From Cavenderia fasciculata (taxonomy: Eukaryota; Evosea; Eumycetozoa; Acytosteliales; Cavenderiaceae), in contig NW_004457718.1 of the NCBI RefSeq assembly GCF_000203815.1, positions 847,336-911,335 on the forward strand: a DNA stretch of 64,000 bases. The letters run 5' to 3'. The notes beneath the pieces are model-generated. The model saw nothing but the letters and a program-made list of their open reading frames with translations, made no database searches and had not been told where the DNA came from. Position 1 is the first letter of the stretch. Every line of letters begins with the position of its first letter. Of the stretch, positions 16,988 through 29,888 are shown piece after piece. The translations under genes were made by a program, and so were the position numbers.

Positions 16988-16993
16988 GTTGGT
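16988..16993. repeat. Target site duplication, right copy (GTTGGT)
   Basis: Matches 828-833 exactly and fixes the right boundary of the element. Confidence 0.88.
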
Positions 16994-18077
<1,084 letters not shown>

Positions 18078-19179
18078 ATGTCATCAATACCAACAATCTT
18101 ATGGAAATTATATAAATTCTTTGTACATTTATTTACAGGAACATCAGAGATTGAGAGAATATGTCATGACTATGAGTTGGGTGGTCATCAGAGAATGATG
18201 CTCATTGAACAGAGTATCAAGTTATCGACTAAACTCAATGATATCAAGAGAGCAATGTCTCACGAATTCGATCCACAAGATGTTGCTCAAATGATTGCTG
18301 ACACCAAGAAAATGAATAGAGAATTACTTGCTTTTGAATCAATGTATGACAATAAAGTAATAATATATTATGATGAAGCCAATTACTAATTTACAATGAA
18401 TCAATCTATAGAATTTCAAATTTAGTATCAGCATTGGAACCATTGAGTAGACATGAAACATTAAAAACAACTGTAAATACATTAAAGGATGAAAAATACA
18501 ACACTGAAAATAGATCACATGAAGAGAAATTGGAAAAAGTATGTAAATTATATTTATAAATAATATAATAATGGTAACCTAACAAACACTTACCTTGGTT
18601 ACTATTTTTTAGTTGTGGGATGATCTTTGTCCAAATGTTAGAAGATCTTCAAGACATACATCAGAATGGGGAGAGATTGGATTCCAAGGAAAGGATCCAG
18701 CCACTGATTTTAGAGGAATGGGTGTTTTGGGACTTGACAATCTATCATACCTTGCAGACAGTCATCAACAAGAGGCTCATAGAATGCTTTTATGTGCCAA
18801 CAGTAAATATAAATATCCATTTGCAATCACTGGTATCAACATTACTGGTCTATTGGTTGGTCTACTTCAAAAGGATTTATTAAGAAATTATTTTTATTAT
18901 TCTGGTTATACTATTGATAAATTTAATGATCTCTATGGTATGTTAATTACTTATATAATCACTACACACAATATAAATTAACTTATTATTTTAATTTAAT
19001 TAAATTTAGCTCAAGTATTTATTCAATTTAATGATTTCTATCAATCAAAGAAACCGGAAAATGTAATGCAATTTGGAACCATTATGAAAGAGTTTACAGA
19101 ATATTTGAAAAACAAATTACTCAATGCAACTTATAATCCATCAACCAATTCTTTTGAAATTGAATGGGCACCTTTATAA
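18078..19179 (+). CDS. ELMO-domain protein (ELMOD-like), 295 aa, four exons
   Basis: Exons 18078-18343, 18412-18538, 18613-18937 and 19010-19179 join to 296 codons. The first donor is placed at 18344 (GTATGA) because only that phase keeps exon 2 open. The third exon carries the ELMO/CED-12 signature: WDDLCPNVRRSSRHTSEWGEIGFQGKDP is typical (split here: WGEIGFQG, then TDFRGMGVLGLDNL). ELMOD proteins act as GAPs for Arf-family GTPases, and ELMO/Dock complexes activate Rac; dictyostelids have several elmo genes acting in phagocytosis and chemotaxis. The N-terminal 130 residues are helical without a known domain. The short length and lack of PH or armadillo regions favour the ELMOD type. Confidence 0.88.
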
Positions 19180-20070
19180 ACAAATATCCAAATAGTATTT
19201 GGTTGAAACTTTTGTATACTCGTTCCAATATTGACCATTTGTGTTTTATTTATTTATTTGTTTGTTTTGGTTTTGTTAAGTACTTACATTGCTTATTGAT
19301 TGAGAGTTGATTCTTGTTTCAACTCTACTATACTCTACTCTTACTCTACTCTGTTCTTTAAATCCTTTGTCGACCAACTCATATACCAATATATTTACAG
19401 CGCTGTATAAGGGTTGACAGACAAAGGATATAAAGAACAGAGGTAAAGTGTATCACTGTTAAAGCGGTGGATGATGGTCATACTATCCAGATAATTTTCA
19501 AAGGCTTTGTGAAAGTCCTAACTTTCACCAATATTAATCACAAATAATCTAGTACCATTGTTATTGACCTATACTTTCTTTCAAAAGAATGACTTTTATG
19601 AGTATTAGTAAATGATCAAATGAGATGAAAGGAAATGTATACATTTCTCACAAACCTATTACGCCAGACACGTGGTATGAATTCGTTGTTCCTATGCCGA
19701 TGGATTTCGGGGTGACCTCCGAAAGACCCTAAAGGATGACCATCGAAAATGTTGAATGTCTGAAAGACTACCTTGCACTCCAATTCACTAGAAAAGAAGA
19801 TGATGAATTTGGATGTATCCACTGAAACAGTCATCAACCAGAGAAGAACAATGCGTAGTAGTAGTCGTGCCTCTCCCACCTGCAAGACCAGACGAGTATG
19901 TGTACAATTAAGATGAGCATGATGATCGTGAACGATTGTTCATGAAGATCTTCACTTCTGTGCAAGATGTTGGATATAAAAAAAAACCAAACAAAAATAA
20001 TAATAATGTATTAATAATATTTTGAACCAAATTTAATGGAAGATAGATAGATAGATAGATTGATTGATAG
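19180..20070. other. Intergenic between ELMO and ankyrin-like gene 1
   Basis: Holds a long hairpin (listed separately) and a less AT-rich patch at about 19616-19960. There a minus-strand frame of 89 codons without ATG (start codon TTG) has no recognisable family. The patch may be a decayed gene or mobile-element scrap. Confidence 0.4.
19349..19442. ncRNA. Long imperfect hairpin, possible small-RNA precursor
   Basis: CTCTGTTCTTTAAATCCTTT is followed about 50 bases later by its near-perfect inverse. The arms pair over 23 positions with one mismatch, then a 3-base internal loop, then CAAC/GTTG and TATAC/GTATA pairs around a loop of about 18 bases. This is the shape of a miRNA-like precursor, but it could equally be a remnant of a small inverted-repeat element. 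No expression evidence can be read from sequence. Confidence 0.4.
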
Positions 20071-20619
20071 ATGACACACAACACTACAACACCTTTATTA
20101 TTAGTATTTAAATCAAGGTATTTGACAAAACTGATATTCAAACATATTGAAGAGATTCATAAACAACAAGAAGAAGAAGAAGTAAAAGATGGTACCGGTA
20201 GTATCATCAATCGAGCATTAAAAGGTAGAGAGATCATCAAACGTGGTGTTCTATCAATGATATCAATCTATGCAATGCCATGGAACTTTATCAAACATTA
20301 TTTAAAGGTATCTTTGTCATCTGATGATGATGATGACACAAAGATATTCAGTCAAGTTAAATTAAATATTATCACAATGTATTGTGGTCATCGTAATGCA
20401 ACTTTGGATACTCTTATACATTTGATTGATGATTGGGCACCCGATTTCGATCCTCAAGAAACACATTCACATTTGGCTTCATATATTGCTGAAGTTGGTC
20501 ATGTCGATCTATTAGAGTATCTTATCAATAGGTATCCAAATATCAACCTTGATTCAGCTGGTGATATTGCCGCTGAATTTGGTCATTTATCAATATTAAA
20601 GTTATTGGATAATCTACCA

Positions 20620-20661
<42 letters not shown>

Positions 20662-22631
20662 ATGCTCTGCAATATTACAAGATATCTCTCTAAAAATGCA
20701 ATGTATAGAGCTGTTTCAAATGGTCATTTGGAAATTGTAAAGGTACTTGTATAATGAAATTAAATTAAGAGAGAGAGATAGATGATCGACAAACCAAACA
20801 AACAACTTACATATATATATATATATATATAAATTTACATTATAGTTTCTACATTATAATGTTGAAATTAATTATAAAAAATTGAATGATGAATATCAAA
20901 CTTGTATGATTGATCTGGCTGCCAAGAATGGATATTTTGAAATATTAAAGGTATTGTATAGCACAAAATAATATTATAATCAAATGTAGACTAACCATTC
21001 TTAATATCATTTAAATAGTTTCTTCATTTAAATCAAACTCAAAGTGAGATCCTCCAGTGTACGACTTTTGCAATGGATAGAGCTGCTCAAGGTGGTTTCT
21101 TTGAGATTGTCAAAGTATGTCATTATTAATTCAATGTATATTTACCAAAATAACTAATATTATTCTATAAATATAGTTTCTACATTTTAATCGTACAGAG
21201 GGTTGTTCAGAGAGTGCTATGAATTCTGCCGCACAGATTGGCGATATTGAAATGTTAAAGGTATAAATGAAAACAACCAAAACAAAGACAAGAGAGAGAT
21301 GTCACATCTCTAACCATATTTTAAATTCAATAGTTTCTACATTTAAATAGAACGGAGGGATGCACAACTGATGCTATGGATCAAGCATCAAAGAACGGAT
21401 TCATTGATATTGTTATATTTCTTCATGAAAATAGAACAGAAGGTTGCACGGTGGATGCTATGGATAATTCAAATAGTTTGGAAATCATTCAATACCTTCA
21501 TAATCATCGCACAGAAGGATGCACAAAAGCAGCCATGGCAAGAGCCGCAGAAAACGGAAAATTAAATATAGTCCAATGGTTACACTATAATAGAACAGAT
21601 TCTGGATGTTCAAGAGATGCTATTGGAAATGCAGCAAAGAATGGTCATATTGATATGGTTAAGGTATGCTAGATCAATTATATATATTACTCTATTATAA
21701 TTTATACCAACATCCAATTCCTTTTATTTTTCTCTCTCTTTTAGTTTCTATTTAATAATAGGACAGAAGGATGGGATAATAATGCAACTGATCGTGCAAT
21801 CAATTCAAATGGTAGCATGGAGATGATTACATTTATTCATGAAAATCTTTATACTGGGTGTTCTTCAGATGGAGTAAATGCTGCCGTCATTAATGATAGA
21901 TTAGATATAATCGAATATTTACATTATCATTACCCACAATCTAATATTTGGTCAGTTAATACAATGGATTTAGCTGCGAGATATGGCCATCTAAATATTG
22001 TCAAAGTATGTATGAATTTAAATAGATATTTGATCTCTAATTAACAAAATTAATTATCTTTTGATTTATATAGTTTTTAAAAGTAAATAGATCAGAAGGA
22101 TGTTCAAATATGGGATTAGAGTATGCGTGTGACAAGGGACACTTTCAAATTGTTAGATATCTTTCTGACAATATACCAAATATTAGGATATCACGTGATG
22201 CTATGGATAATGCCGCGCGTAATGGGCATATTGATATTGTTCGAGTGAGTATATTGAAAATAATTAATAATTAATAATAATTAATAATAATAATTCTTTG
22301 TACTAATACTTTTTCTTCTTATTTGATTTAGTTTTTACAATATAGTAGAACAGAAGGATGTACACCATTGGTTGCTATTAATGGTGCAGCTCAAAGGGGG
22401 CATTTACAAGTAGTAGAGTTTTTACACAAGATTCGTAATGAAAAGTGTTCGTCAGAAGCTCTCCTCGCTCACCATTTATGTAAATCCAATAATTATACAG
22501 ATGTGTTTAGATATTTGGTTACGAATCGTATGGTATCAAAAATGCAAATATTAGATCATCTTGCAAAATACTCTTGGTTTTGTTATGAAGTACTTGATCT
22601 TGCCAATCAATATTTAAATTCATCAATATAA
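20071..22631 (+). CDS. Ankyrin-like repeat protein 1, 672 aa, eight exons
   Basis: Exons 20071-20742, 20846-20950, 21019-21114, 21177-21260, 21334-21663, 21745-22005, 22074-22244 and 22332-22631, all introns phase 0. Exon 1 encodes the family N-terminal domain (LIFKHIEEI; ALKGREIIK; YAMPWNFIKHYL; HRNATLDTLIHLIDDWAPDF) and the first repeats, interrupted by a 15-residue polyQ. Later exons encode short ankyrin-like repeats of the form FLHxNRTEGCTxxAMDxAAxxGxxxIVK. The last exon is a conserved C-terminal cap (FLHKIRNEKCSSEALL, then RYLVTNRMVS). Such repeats mediate protein binding; the partner is unknown. Exon 5 is nearly identical to exon 3 of ankyrin-like gene 2. Confidence 0.85.
20623..20661 (+). 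repeat. (CAA)n run encoding polyGln
   Basis: In-frame CAA repeat within exon 1 of ankyrin-like gene 1, between two repeats. Confidence 0.9.
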
Positions 22632-22873
22632 TAATAATCAAAAAAAAAACCGTGTGGCAAATCAAATCAAAAAAATGATGGGCCATCGATCTAAAAATGG
22701 GTGCATTGACAACATTGGAACCCCGTAAACCCCATTTCCAATAAAACATGTCTCATTTGTTTTGCAACAAAAGGTAATCATAATTATAGTTATATATCAA
22801 CAAACTTATATTATAATATTTATAGTTATATATTCAACAAGAGTTTCAACAACAATAGAAGAAATAGGTAAAA

Positions 22874-23666
22874 ATGAACTTTATACCAGCCAATGCAGGT
22901 GTATTTTTAATTTATGGTGTTGCTTGGTATGATGGAAAAGAATGAAATGAAATGAATCCTTTGTGAAGAGTTATAATTAATATTAATCAAAACTTTCTTT
23001 TTTCTTCTTAGGATATTACTTATAGTATCATTTGGTACTTATTGGTATCGTATGGAAAATGCTATAGCGTTTGAAACTAGTTATTTTTCCTTTAACAAGA
23101 TAAAGACGGTAGATGATAATGATAACTATTTTCCGATTACATTTGCAGAGGAAAGATTAAATGAGAGATTTCTACAAATACTAAAGATATCATTTGCATT
23201 TTCAGTGTTGGCATGGGCCATTCTTAGTTTGACATTATTGTTTATCTTTCTTTCGCTTGCTGGTATTCTCTCCAAAATCCCATTACCATTGCCTGCCATC
23301 ACAAAAGTAATTCTGCCTGTCATTACACTAGGTCTTTGTCTCTTATCAATGTTTATCTTTTTTGGTACAAGTAACGCTAGATACGAGTATGTTTGTAAAA
23401 CAAAGTATTGATTTGGAATCATTACAACATGATTAATTCTAACAATTTAATTTACCAATTTAATTTTTATTTATAGGGATTGTAGAGAACATTTTAAAGA
23501 TTCTGCTTGTATTAAAGAAGAATTCACATTTGTTTATGACAATTCATGGGGAAAAGGTGGACCTTACACTGGTTGGATTGTTGTTGTAGTTAGTACATTT
23601 CTAGTTTTAGTTGGTGGAATCATTTCATTTTTATTTGCCAATTATGATGGTACTACTCCTACTTAA
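22874..23666 (+). CDS. Four-TM membrane protein family, member A (205 aa)
   Basis: Exons 22874-22926, 23012-23386 and 23477-23666; both introns are phase 2. TM1 spans the first splice (AGVFLIYGVAW, then ILLIVSFGTYWY). A loop of about 50 residues follows, then TM2 (SFAFSVLAWAILSLTLLFIFL), TM3 after KIPLPLP (ILPVITLGLCLLSMFIFFG), a second loop with two Cys and KGGPYTGW, and TM4 (VVVSTFLVLVGGIISFLF). Four helices with a large first extracellular loop resemble claudin/PMP22-type topology, but I see no family motif that proves it. It is the founder-like copy of a local tandem family between two ankyrin-like genes. Plasma-membrane location is inferred. Confidence 0.82.
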
Positions 23667-24034
23667 AAATAATAATAATAAATCAATAAAAAGAAATTTT
23701 AATCATTTTAGCACATTGATAGATTGATCAAAGATTTGGGGGTTGGGTTAGCCAAGTATTTAAAGTTGAGATTTAACCCATATCTTCAAAAATGGATCTG
23801 ACATGGTATGACAATAATTAAGTGATTTGACAAGTGTGCCATTTCATGCATGCGATGGTTCAATAATCAGTGAGCTTGCAATAAATTATTAATATTAATT
23901 AAAAAAACAAGATAAAAATAGATTTGGAAGGATTTTTTTATCATTATTTATTTTCTAAAAATATATATCAATCATGTAAACAACTAATAAAATTATATAT
24001 TTATATATAAATATATTTAATAACTTTGTAAATA
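23667..24034. other. Intergenic, upstream of tetraspan pseudogene B
   Basis: AT-rich with a G-run (TTTGGGGGTTGGGTT, about 23735-23750) like those before other family members. No gene. Confidence 0.5.
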
Positions 24035-24679
24035 ATGATTTTTAAAATAGCCAATGGATTTGTATTTTTTATTTTTGGTGCTACATGGTAAGAAAGAAAG
24101 AAAGAAAGAATGAATCAAAACATCCATTTTTATTAATATGGTTAACTCTCACGGAACTTCTTTAGTGGAAACAGACTTTAATTATAAGTTTGTAAGAATA
24201 TTCAAGTTATCTCTTGCATTTTCAGTGTTGGCATGGGCAACTCTAAGTGTGACACCACTGTTTATCTTACTTTCAATGTTTGGTATTCTCACTAAAATTC
24301 CACTACCATTACCTCCATCACAAAGATAGTCCTTCCAATCATTGCTCTATTTTTTGTATTCTATCAATGTTTATCTTTCTTGGTGTTGGTGAAGCTCGTT
24401 ACAAGTAAGTGAATGATTGAGGAAATAATAATATTTTCTGTGACATACATTAATTCAAAATTTCTAACAATTAATTAATTGATTGATTTAGGGATTGTCT
24501 TGATCACTATGAAGATTGTCGTGAACGTGACAAGTTATTTAGATATGACCATTGGGGAAAACATGGACCATACATTGGTTGGATTGTCACTGTAGCTGGT
24601 ACCGGTATAGTTTTAATTGGTGGAATCAGTTCTATTTGCCAATTATGATGGTCTTCCTCCTTCTCCATTATCGAATTAA
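24035..24679 (+). pseudogene. Four-TM family, member B: decayed copy
   Basis: The first exon (MIFKIANGFVFFIFGATW) and its donor match the family. The second exon lacks the TM1 end and the FGTYWYR segment. Short deletions then break the frame in the KIPLPLP region (in-frame TAG at about 24327) and again near 24631, where family members have GGIISFLFANYD. TM2 and the Cys-containing loop are still recognisable. No single spliced frame restores the family protein, so I call it a pseudogene. Several small independent lesions make sequencing error unlikely. Confidence 0.75.
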
Positions 24680-24953
24680 AATAATAAATAATAATTGTAA
24701 ATCTATGTATTTATTTTGTTTTTGATTGACCAACAAAAAAAACAATGATGTTCACAATTCCCCCTTTTTGAACCGTTAATGATCCATAAACAGGGTGGTG
24801 GTGATTAAGGGTTGCTAATTGTATTCATTTTTAATTTAAATAAGAAAGAAATAACATATTTTGAATAAATATTTATACCAATCAATGAATTTGAACTCAG
24901 TCTCTACAAATATATTATATTTGTATAAAAGTTTATAAGTTTTTTTGGAAAGA

Positions 24954-25779
24954 ATGAACTTCAAACCAGCCAATGGTTTGGTATTTTTAATATTTGGTAT
25001 TGCATGGTATGTATTAATATGAATTAAATGAATGGAAAGATCATATCATTAAATGTATTGACTTTATTCATACATACATAATTTAGGGTATTACTTATAG
25101 TATCATTTTGTACCAATTGGTATCGTATTGACAATAGTGTTGGTGATACAACCTATTTCTTTTATAACAAGATCAAGATAGGAGACCAAACCACTCCATT
25201 GGAAGAGACAAGTTTGAACGAGAAGTTTGTAGGAATATTCAAGGCATCACTTGCTCTTGCAGTGTTGGCTTGGGCAACTCTCAGTTCGACATTATTGTTT
25301 ATCATTCTGTCATTTGTTGGTATTCTAAAAAAAATACCATTACCATTGCCCATCATTACAAAGATCATCCTTCCAGTGATTGCCCTTAGCTTCTGTATCT
25401 TATCAATGTTTATCTTTGTTATTTTAGGTGATGCCCGTTACAAGTATGTACAAGAAGAAATATTATTACTATGAAAATTAATTTCGCTAACATTCATCAT
25501 TCTTTAAATAGGGATTGTGTGGCAAATTTGAATGGAGACTCTTTTGATTGCAATCAAGATGATATTAAACGTTTTGTATATGACAATGAAAAAGGACAAG
25601 GTGGACCTACTACTGGCTGGATTGCCGTTCTAATTAGTACAAGTTTAGTTTTAATTGGTGGAATCATTTCAATTTTATTTGCCGAATATAATGATGATGG
25701 TACGACTACTACCGCTATGTATGCTCTACCAAATTATAATTATAATTATAATTATATATTAGTTCATAATAATGAATGA
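24954..25779 (+). CDS. Four-TM membrane protein family, member C (225 aa)
   Basis: Exons 24954-25006, 25087-25443 and 25512-25779, introns at the same positions and phases as member A. It opens with MNFKPANGLVFLIFGIAW, has TM2 and TM3 around KIPLPLPIITK, and a third-exon loop with DCVANL and GGPTTGW before TM4. After the usual end (LFAEYND) it has an extra C-terminal tail of about 25 residues with NYNYNYNY, encoded by a short AAT/TAT repeat that has shifted the stop downstream. Confidence 0.82.
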
Positions 25780-26244
25780 ATAGATCAATAAAGAAGAATA
25801 TAATATTATCAAGAAAATACTACAGGATAAATATGGCAGGTAGTACATATATATAAATATGTGCAATCAAATTTTTGCCTTTTTAGTTTGAAGATGGGGT
25901 TTAGGGGGGTTCAATCAATGAAAAATAATAATGTTCAATCAATCAAAAGATGGGGGTAGTGAATAACATTGCAAAATAATGTACGTCAACCCACCATATA
26001 TATATGTATGGGTCGACCTATTAGTAGTCGGAGCTGTGAACAAAAAAAATTCACCACCAATTGCACAATGATAGATCATTCATATCATATCATCAAACCT
26101 TTTTTAATTATAAAAAAGTAACAACAACAACAACGGCGATAAACCACCAACAAACATTTATTTATCTATCAGTCAGTCTCTATCTATCTATCAATCTAGT
26201 ATAGTTTTCTACATATTTATTAATAAATTATCAATTAAATAGGA
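25780..26244. other. Intergenic, upstream of tetraspan member D
   Basis: Contains G-runs (GATGGGGTTTAGGGGGGTTC, 25893-25912), a short palindromic ATATATATGTAT patch near 26000, and CAACAACAACAA at about 26122. No gene seen. Confidence 0.5.
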
Positions 26245-27003
26245 ATGAACTTTAGACCAGCCAACGCAGCTGTTTTTTTAATTTTTGGTGTTGCATGGTA
26301 TGATGAATAATGAATCAATACAAATAGATTTAACCAACATTGGTTTTTTTATCTGCTTTTTAGGATATTACTAATAGTATCATTTGGAACTTATTGGTAT
26401 CGTATTGATGTTAATGATTTGACAACCTATGTCTATTATAACAAGATCAAGACTGTGGGCTATCATGGAACTGGTGTGAGCGATTTGGAGGAAACAGACT
26501 ATAACCAGAGATTTGTTCAAATATTCAAGGCTTCTCTTGCATTTTCAGTGTTGGCTTGGGTAACCCTCAGTTTGACATTGATGTTTATCATTCTATCGTT
26601 GGTTGGTATTCTCGCCAAAATCCCATTACCATTGTCCAAGGTTACAAAGATAATCCTTCCAGCGATTGCTCTTGTCTTTTGTCTCTTATCAATGTTTATC
26701 TTTGTTGGTTTGGGTGATGCTAGATATAGGTATGTCATTATTTAAAATAGTTATTTACACTGTGTAACATATTTTTATAACCAACACTAATATTATATTA
26801 TATTGTATTCGGGTAGGGATTGTGTCGACATCAATGGAAGAGAAAGTTGTGTTCGTGAAGAATTCAAGTTTATGTATGACAATGATAACGGTAGCGTTGG
26901 TGGTCCCTACACTGGCTGGGCTGCAGTTGTCGTAAGTACCGCCTTTGTTTTAATTGGTGGAGCCTTATCATTTTTATTAGCCAATTATGATCCAGTCTCT
27001 TAA
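26245..27003 (+). CDS. Four-TM membrane protein family, member D (201 aa)
   Basis: Exons 26245-26297, 26364-26729 and 26817-27003. It shares the family landmarks: MNFRPANAAVFLIFGVAW, FGTYWYRID, FKASLAFSVLAW, KIPLPLSKVTK, LLSMFIFVGLGDARYR, two Cys in the last loop, GGPYTGW and TM4 ending LLANYD. It is the best preserved relative of member A and lies just before ankyrin-like gene 2. Confidence 0.84.
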
Positions 27004-27219
27004 ATAAGATAAAGATAAAATATTAATAAAAGATACAAATAATAATAAATAATGGTAATAATAAATAATAATAAATAATAATAACAATACAAATAAAGAT
27101 ATTTATACAAATAAATAAACAAATAATAAAAATAAAAATGAAAATGAATGAGTCAAGTCTTGGTCTCGAGTTTATCTAAAATATTAATTATTATAATATA
27201 CTTTTTATTAATAAAAAGT

Positions 27220-29531
27220 ATGAACGAGACAAATAATAATACAACAACCACAACATTTTCAACTATATTTAAATTAAAGTATATAAGACATTTGATATTC
27301 AAACATGTTGAAGTTATATCAAAACAAGTGTCAAGACCAATTGGTGATAGAGATCATAAAGCTAATCGATCATTAAGTGGTAGGGAGATTATCAAGTTAC
27401 CCAATCTTGCTATGATCAGCAAGTATGCAATGCCTTGGTGTTTTATCAAACATTATCTACCACCTGGCATAGATAATGTATTATTGGAAAGAAGAATAGA
27501 TGTAATCATTCGATACTGTATTCATCGTAATGCTGAGTTGGATACACTCAAACATCTGATTGATGATTGGTCACCTGATTTCAATCCAAAAGATAGAGAC
27601 CAAGCAACTCAATATTTCTCTCATCTAGCACTAAATATAACGTTGGTTGGTAATAGAGAAGTTTTAGAGTTTATACTCAAACGATACCCAAAACTCAATC
27701 TAACCAATACAAGACCAAGAGCTGCTGAACGTGGTTACCTATCTATCATCAAGTTATTGGATTCTCTTGCATCTCAAGAACCAGAATACACAAGTTCTGT
27801 CATTGACAAGGTAGTTGCAAATGGTCATTTACATATCTTGGAGTATCTTTATAATCAAGGTGAGGATTTGCCACCATGGTTGATCAATACGGCTTCAGCT
27901 AATGGGCACCTGTCTATTGTAGAGTGGTTGCATCATCACGATAATCAAAATAACGATCGTATATACACTGCTATGGATAGAGCTGCTCAAGGTGGTTTCT
28001 TTGAAATTGTCAAAGTATGTAAAAGTAACATTGAATGAATTGAATAATATCTAATCATTTTCTATATTTATATATAGTTTCTACATTTTAATCGCGCAGA
28101 GGGTTGTTCAGAGAGAGCAATGAATTCTGCTGCACAGATTGGGAACCTTGAAATATTAAAAGTAAGATTATATTATGATTCACGAATGTTAACATGGAAC
28201 TAACTAACAAAACACTATATAATTATATAGTTTCTACATTTAAATAGAACAGAGGGATGCACAACCAATGCTATGGATCAAGCATCAAAGAACGGATTCA
28301 TTGATATTGTTATATTTCTTCACGAAAATAGAACAGAAGGTTGCACAGTAAATGCTATGGATAATGCAAATAGCTTGGAAATCATTCAATACCTTCATAA
28401 TCATCGCACAGAAGGATGCACAAAAGCAGCCATGGCAAGAGCCACAGAAAACGGAAAATTAAATATAGTCCAATGGTTACATTATAATAGAACAGAAGGT
28501 TGCACAGCGGATGCTATGGATAATGCAATTGAAAATGGTCATATTGATATTGTCAAGGTAATTATAGATATAAATTATTAATATTTAATTATATATTATT
28601 TATTAAAATATTAATATTTATTATTTTTCTCTCTCTTTTAGTTTTTATATGAAAATAGGACAGAAGGATGTATAATTAATATTTTAGACACTGCAGTTTA
28701 TAGGAACCAAAGTTTAGAGATGATTTCATATGTTTTAGATACTATTGGATTAGGAGTACAGTTTACTTTGACAACTGTCAATTATGCTGCGATCAATGGT
28801 CGACTAGACCTCATAGAATATTTCCATCGACATTCTGCCTCATTACCCAATAAATGGGCAACCACTACAATGGATTTTGCAGCAAAGCATGGTCGTTTAA
28901 ATGTTGTCAAGGTATAAATATAGAATAATAATGATCAAAAAATAATTGAATTTTAATATTAATATTTTTTTTCTACATATATATATAGTTTCTACATTAT
29001 AATAGGACAGAGGGATGTACTTCAGATGCTATGGATCAAGCTGCAAAGAACGGATTCCTTGATATTGTGATATTTCTTCACGAAAATAGAACAGAAGGAT
29101 GTACAACTTTAGCTATGGATCAAAATGATCACTTTGAAATTGTCAAGGTAAAAAAAAAGGAAATTATCTTAATCTTTTATTTATTTACTATTAATTTAAT
29201 AATTTATTAATTTCTCACTCTCTTTTAGTATTTACATTATAATAGAACGGAAGGATGTACTTTTGAGGCTATTGACAATTTGTCACAATTTGGAAATATT
29301 GAAATGGTAAAATTTCTACACAAAAATAGATCGGCTGGATGCTCTGATAATGCATTAAACATTCGAAATACCTCTGATGGTCAGTTGATGAAAGAATTAT
29401 TTAAATATCTATTAGACAATAGATTAATTTTAAAAGACCAAATTCAACCATCCCATTTAAAACATTTCATGGTGAATAGAGTTTATGAAGTTTCAGAATT
29501 GTTTAATCAATTCTTAAAAAATGACAATTAA
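27220..29531 (+). CDS. Ankyrin-like repeat protein 2, 645 aa, six exons
   Basis: Exons 27220-28014, 28078-28161, 28231-28557, 28642-28911, 28989-29147 and 29229-29531; introns phase 0. The start at 27220 matches the length of the other family N-termini; an in-frame ATG at 27148 would add a hydrophobic leader not present elsewhere. The N-terminal domain reads YIRHLIFKHVEVISKQ, LSGREIIKLPNLAMISKYAMPW, then HRNAELDTLKHLIDDWSPDF. Exons 2 and 3 carry 28-residue repeats and are close copies of exons 4 and 5 of ankyrin-like gene 1, so the two genes arose by duplication or exchange around the tetraspan cluster. Confidence 0.85.
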
Positions 29532-29888
29532 AGAAAAATCAATCAAATTTTAATCAATATATATATATATATAAAGGTATGGATTTATTTATAATTATTC
29601 CTTATCTATCTTGTCTATCTATCAATCTTAATCAATACAGTTCTAAAATATAATCTATAGTTGGCAAGTCTGATTTTTTAAAGAGGGGGTTTAACATCCA
29701 CCCATCTTTTTTTTTTATGACACACACAATGGTCGACTGTTATTTGAACATGGAGAGATGTGGGAGGTGAATGATTTAAATCATATATATATTTATTTTA
29801 AAATCATCATTGTTACAACACTATTTATTAATCACTTTTTAAACTTTAAGAAAGAGATAATTATTAATATATATAGGTTTAATTAATC
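29532..29888. other. Intergenic, upstream of tetraspan member E
   Basis: AT-rich, with an (AT)n run near 29560, a GAGGGGGTTT box at about 29682-29691 and TATATATATTT patches. No gene. Confidence 0.5.

Noticed and set aside
19616-19885. 89-codon minus-strand frame in a less AT-rich patch
   Set aside because: Lacks an ATG, has no recognisable domain, and competing frames are equally plausible; mentioned only as a possible decayed sequence.
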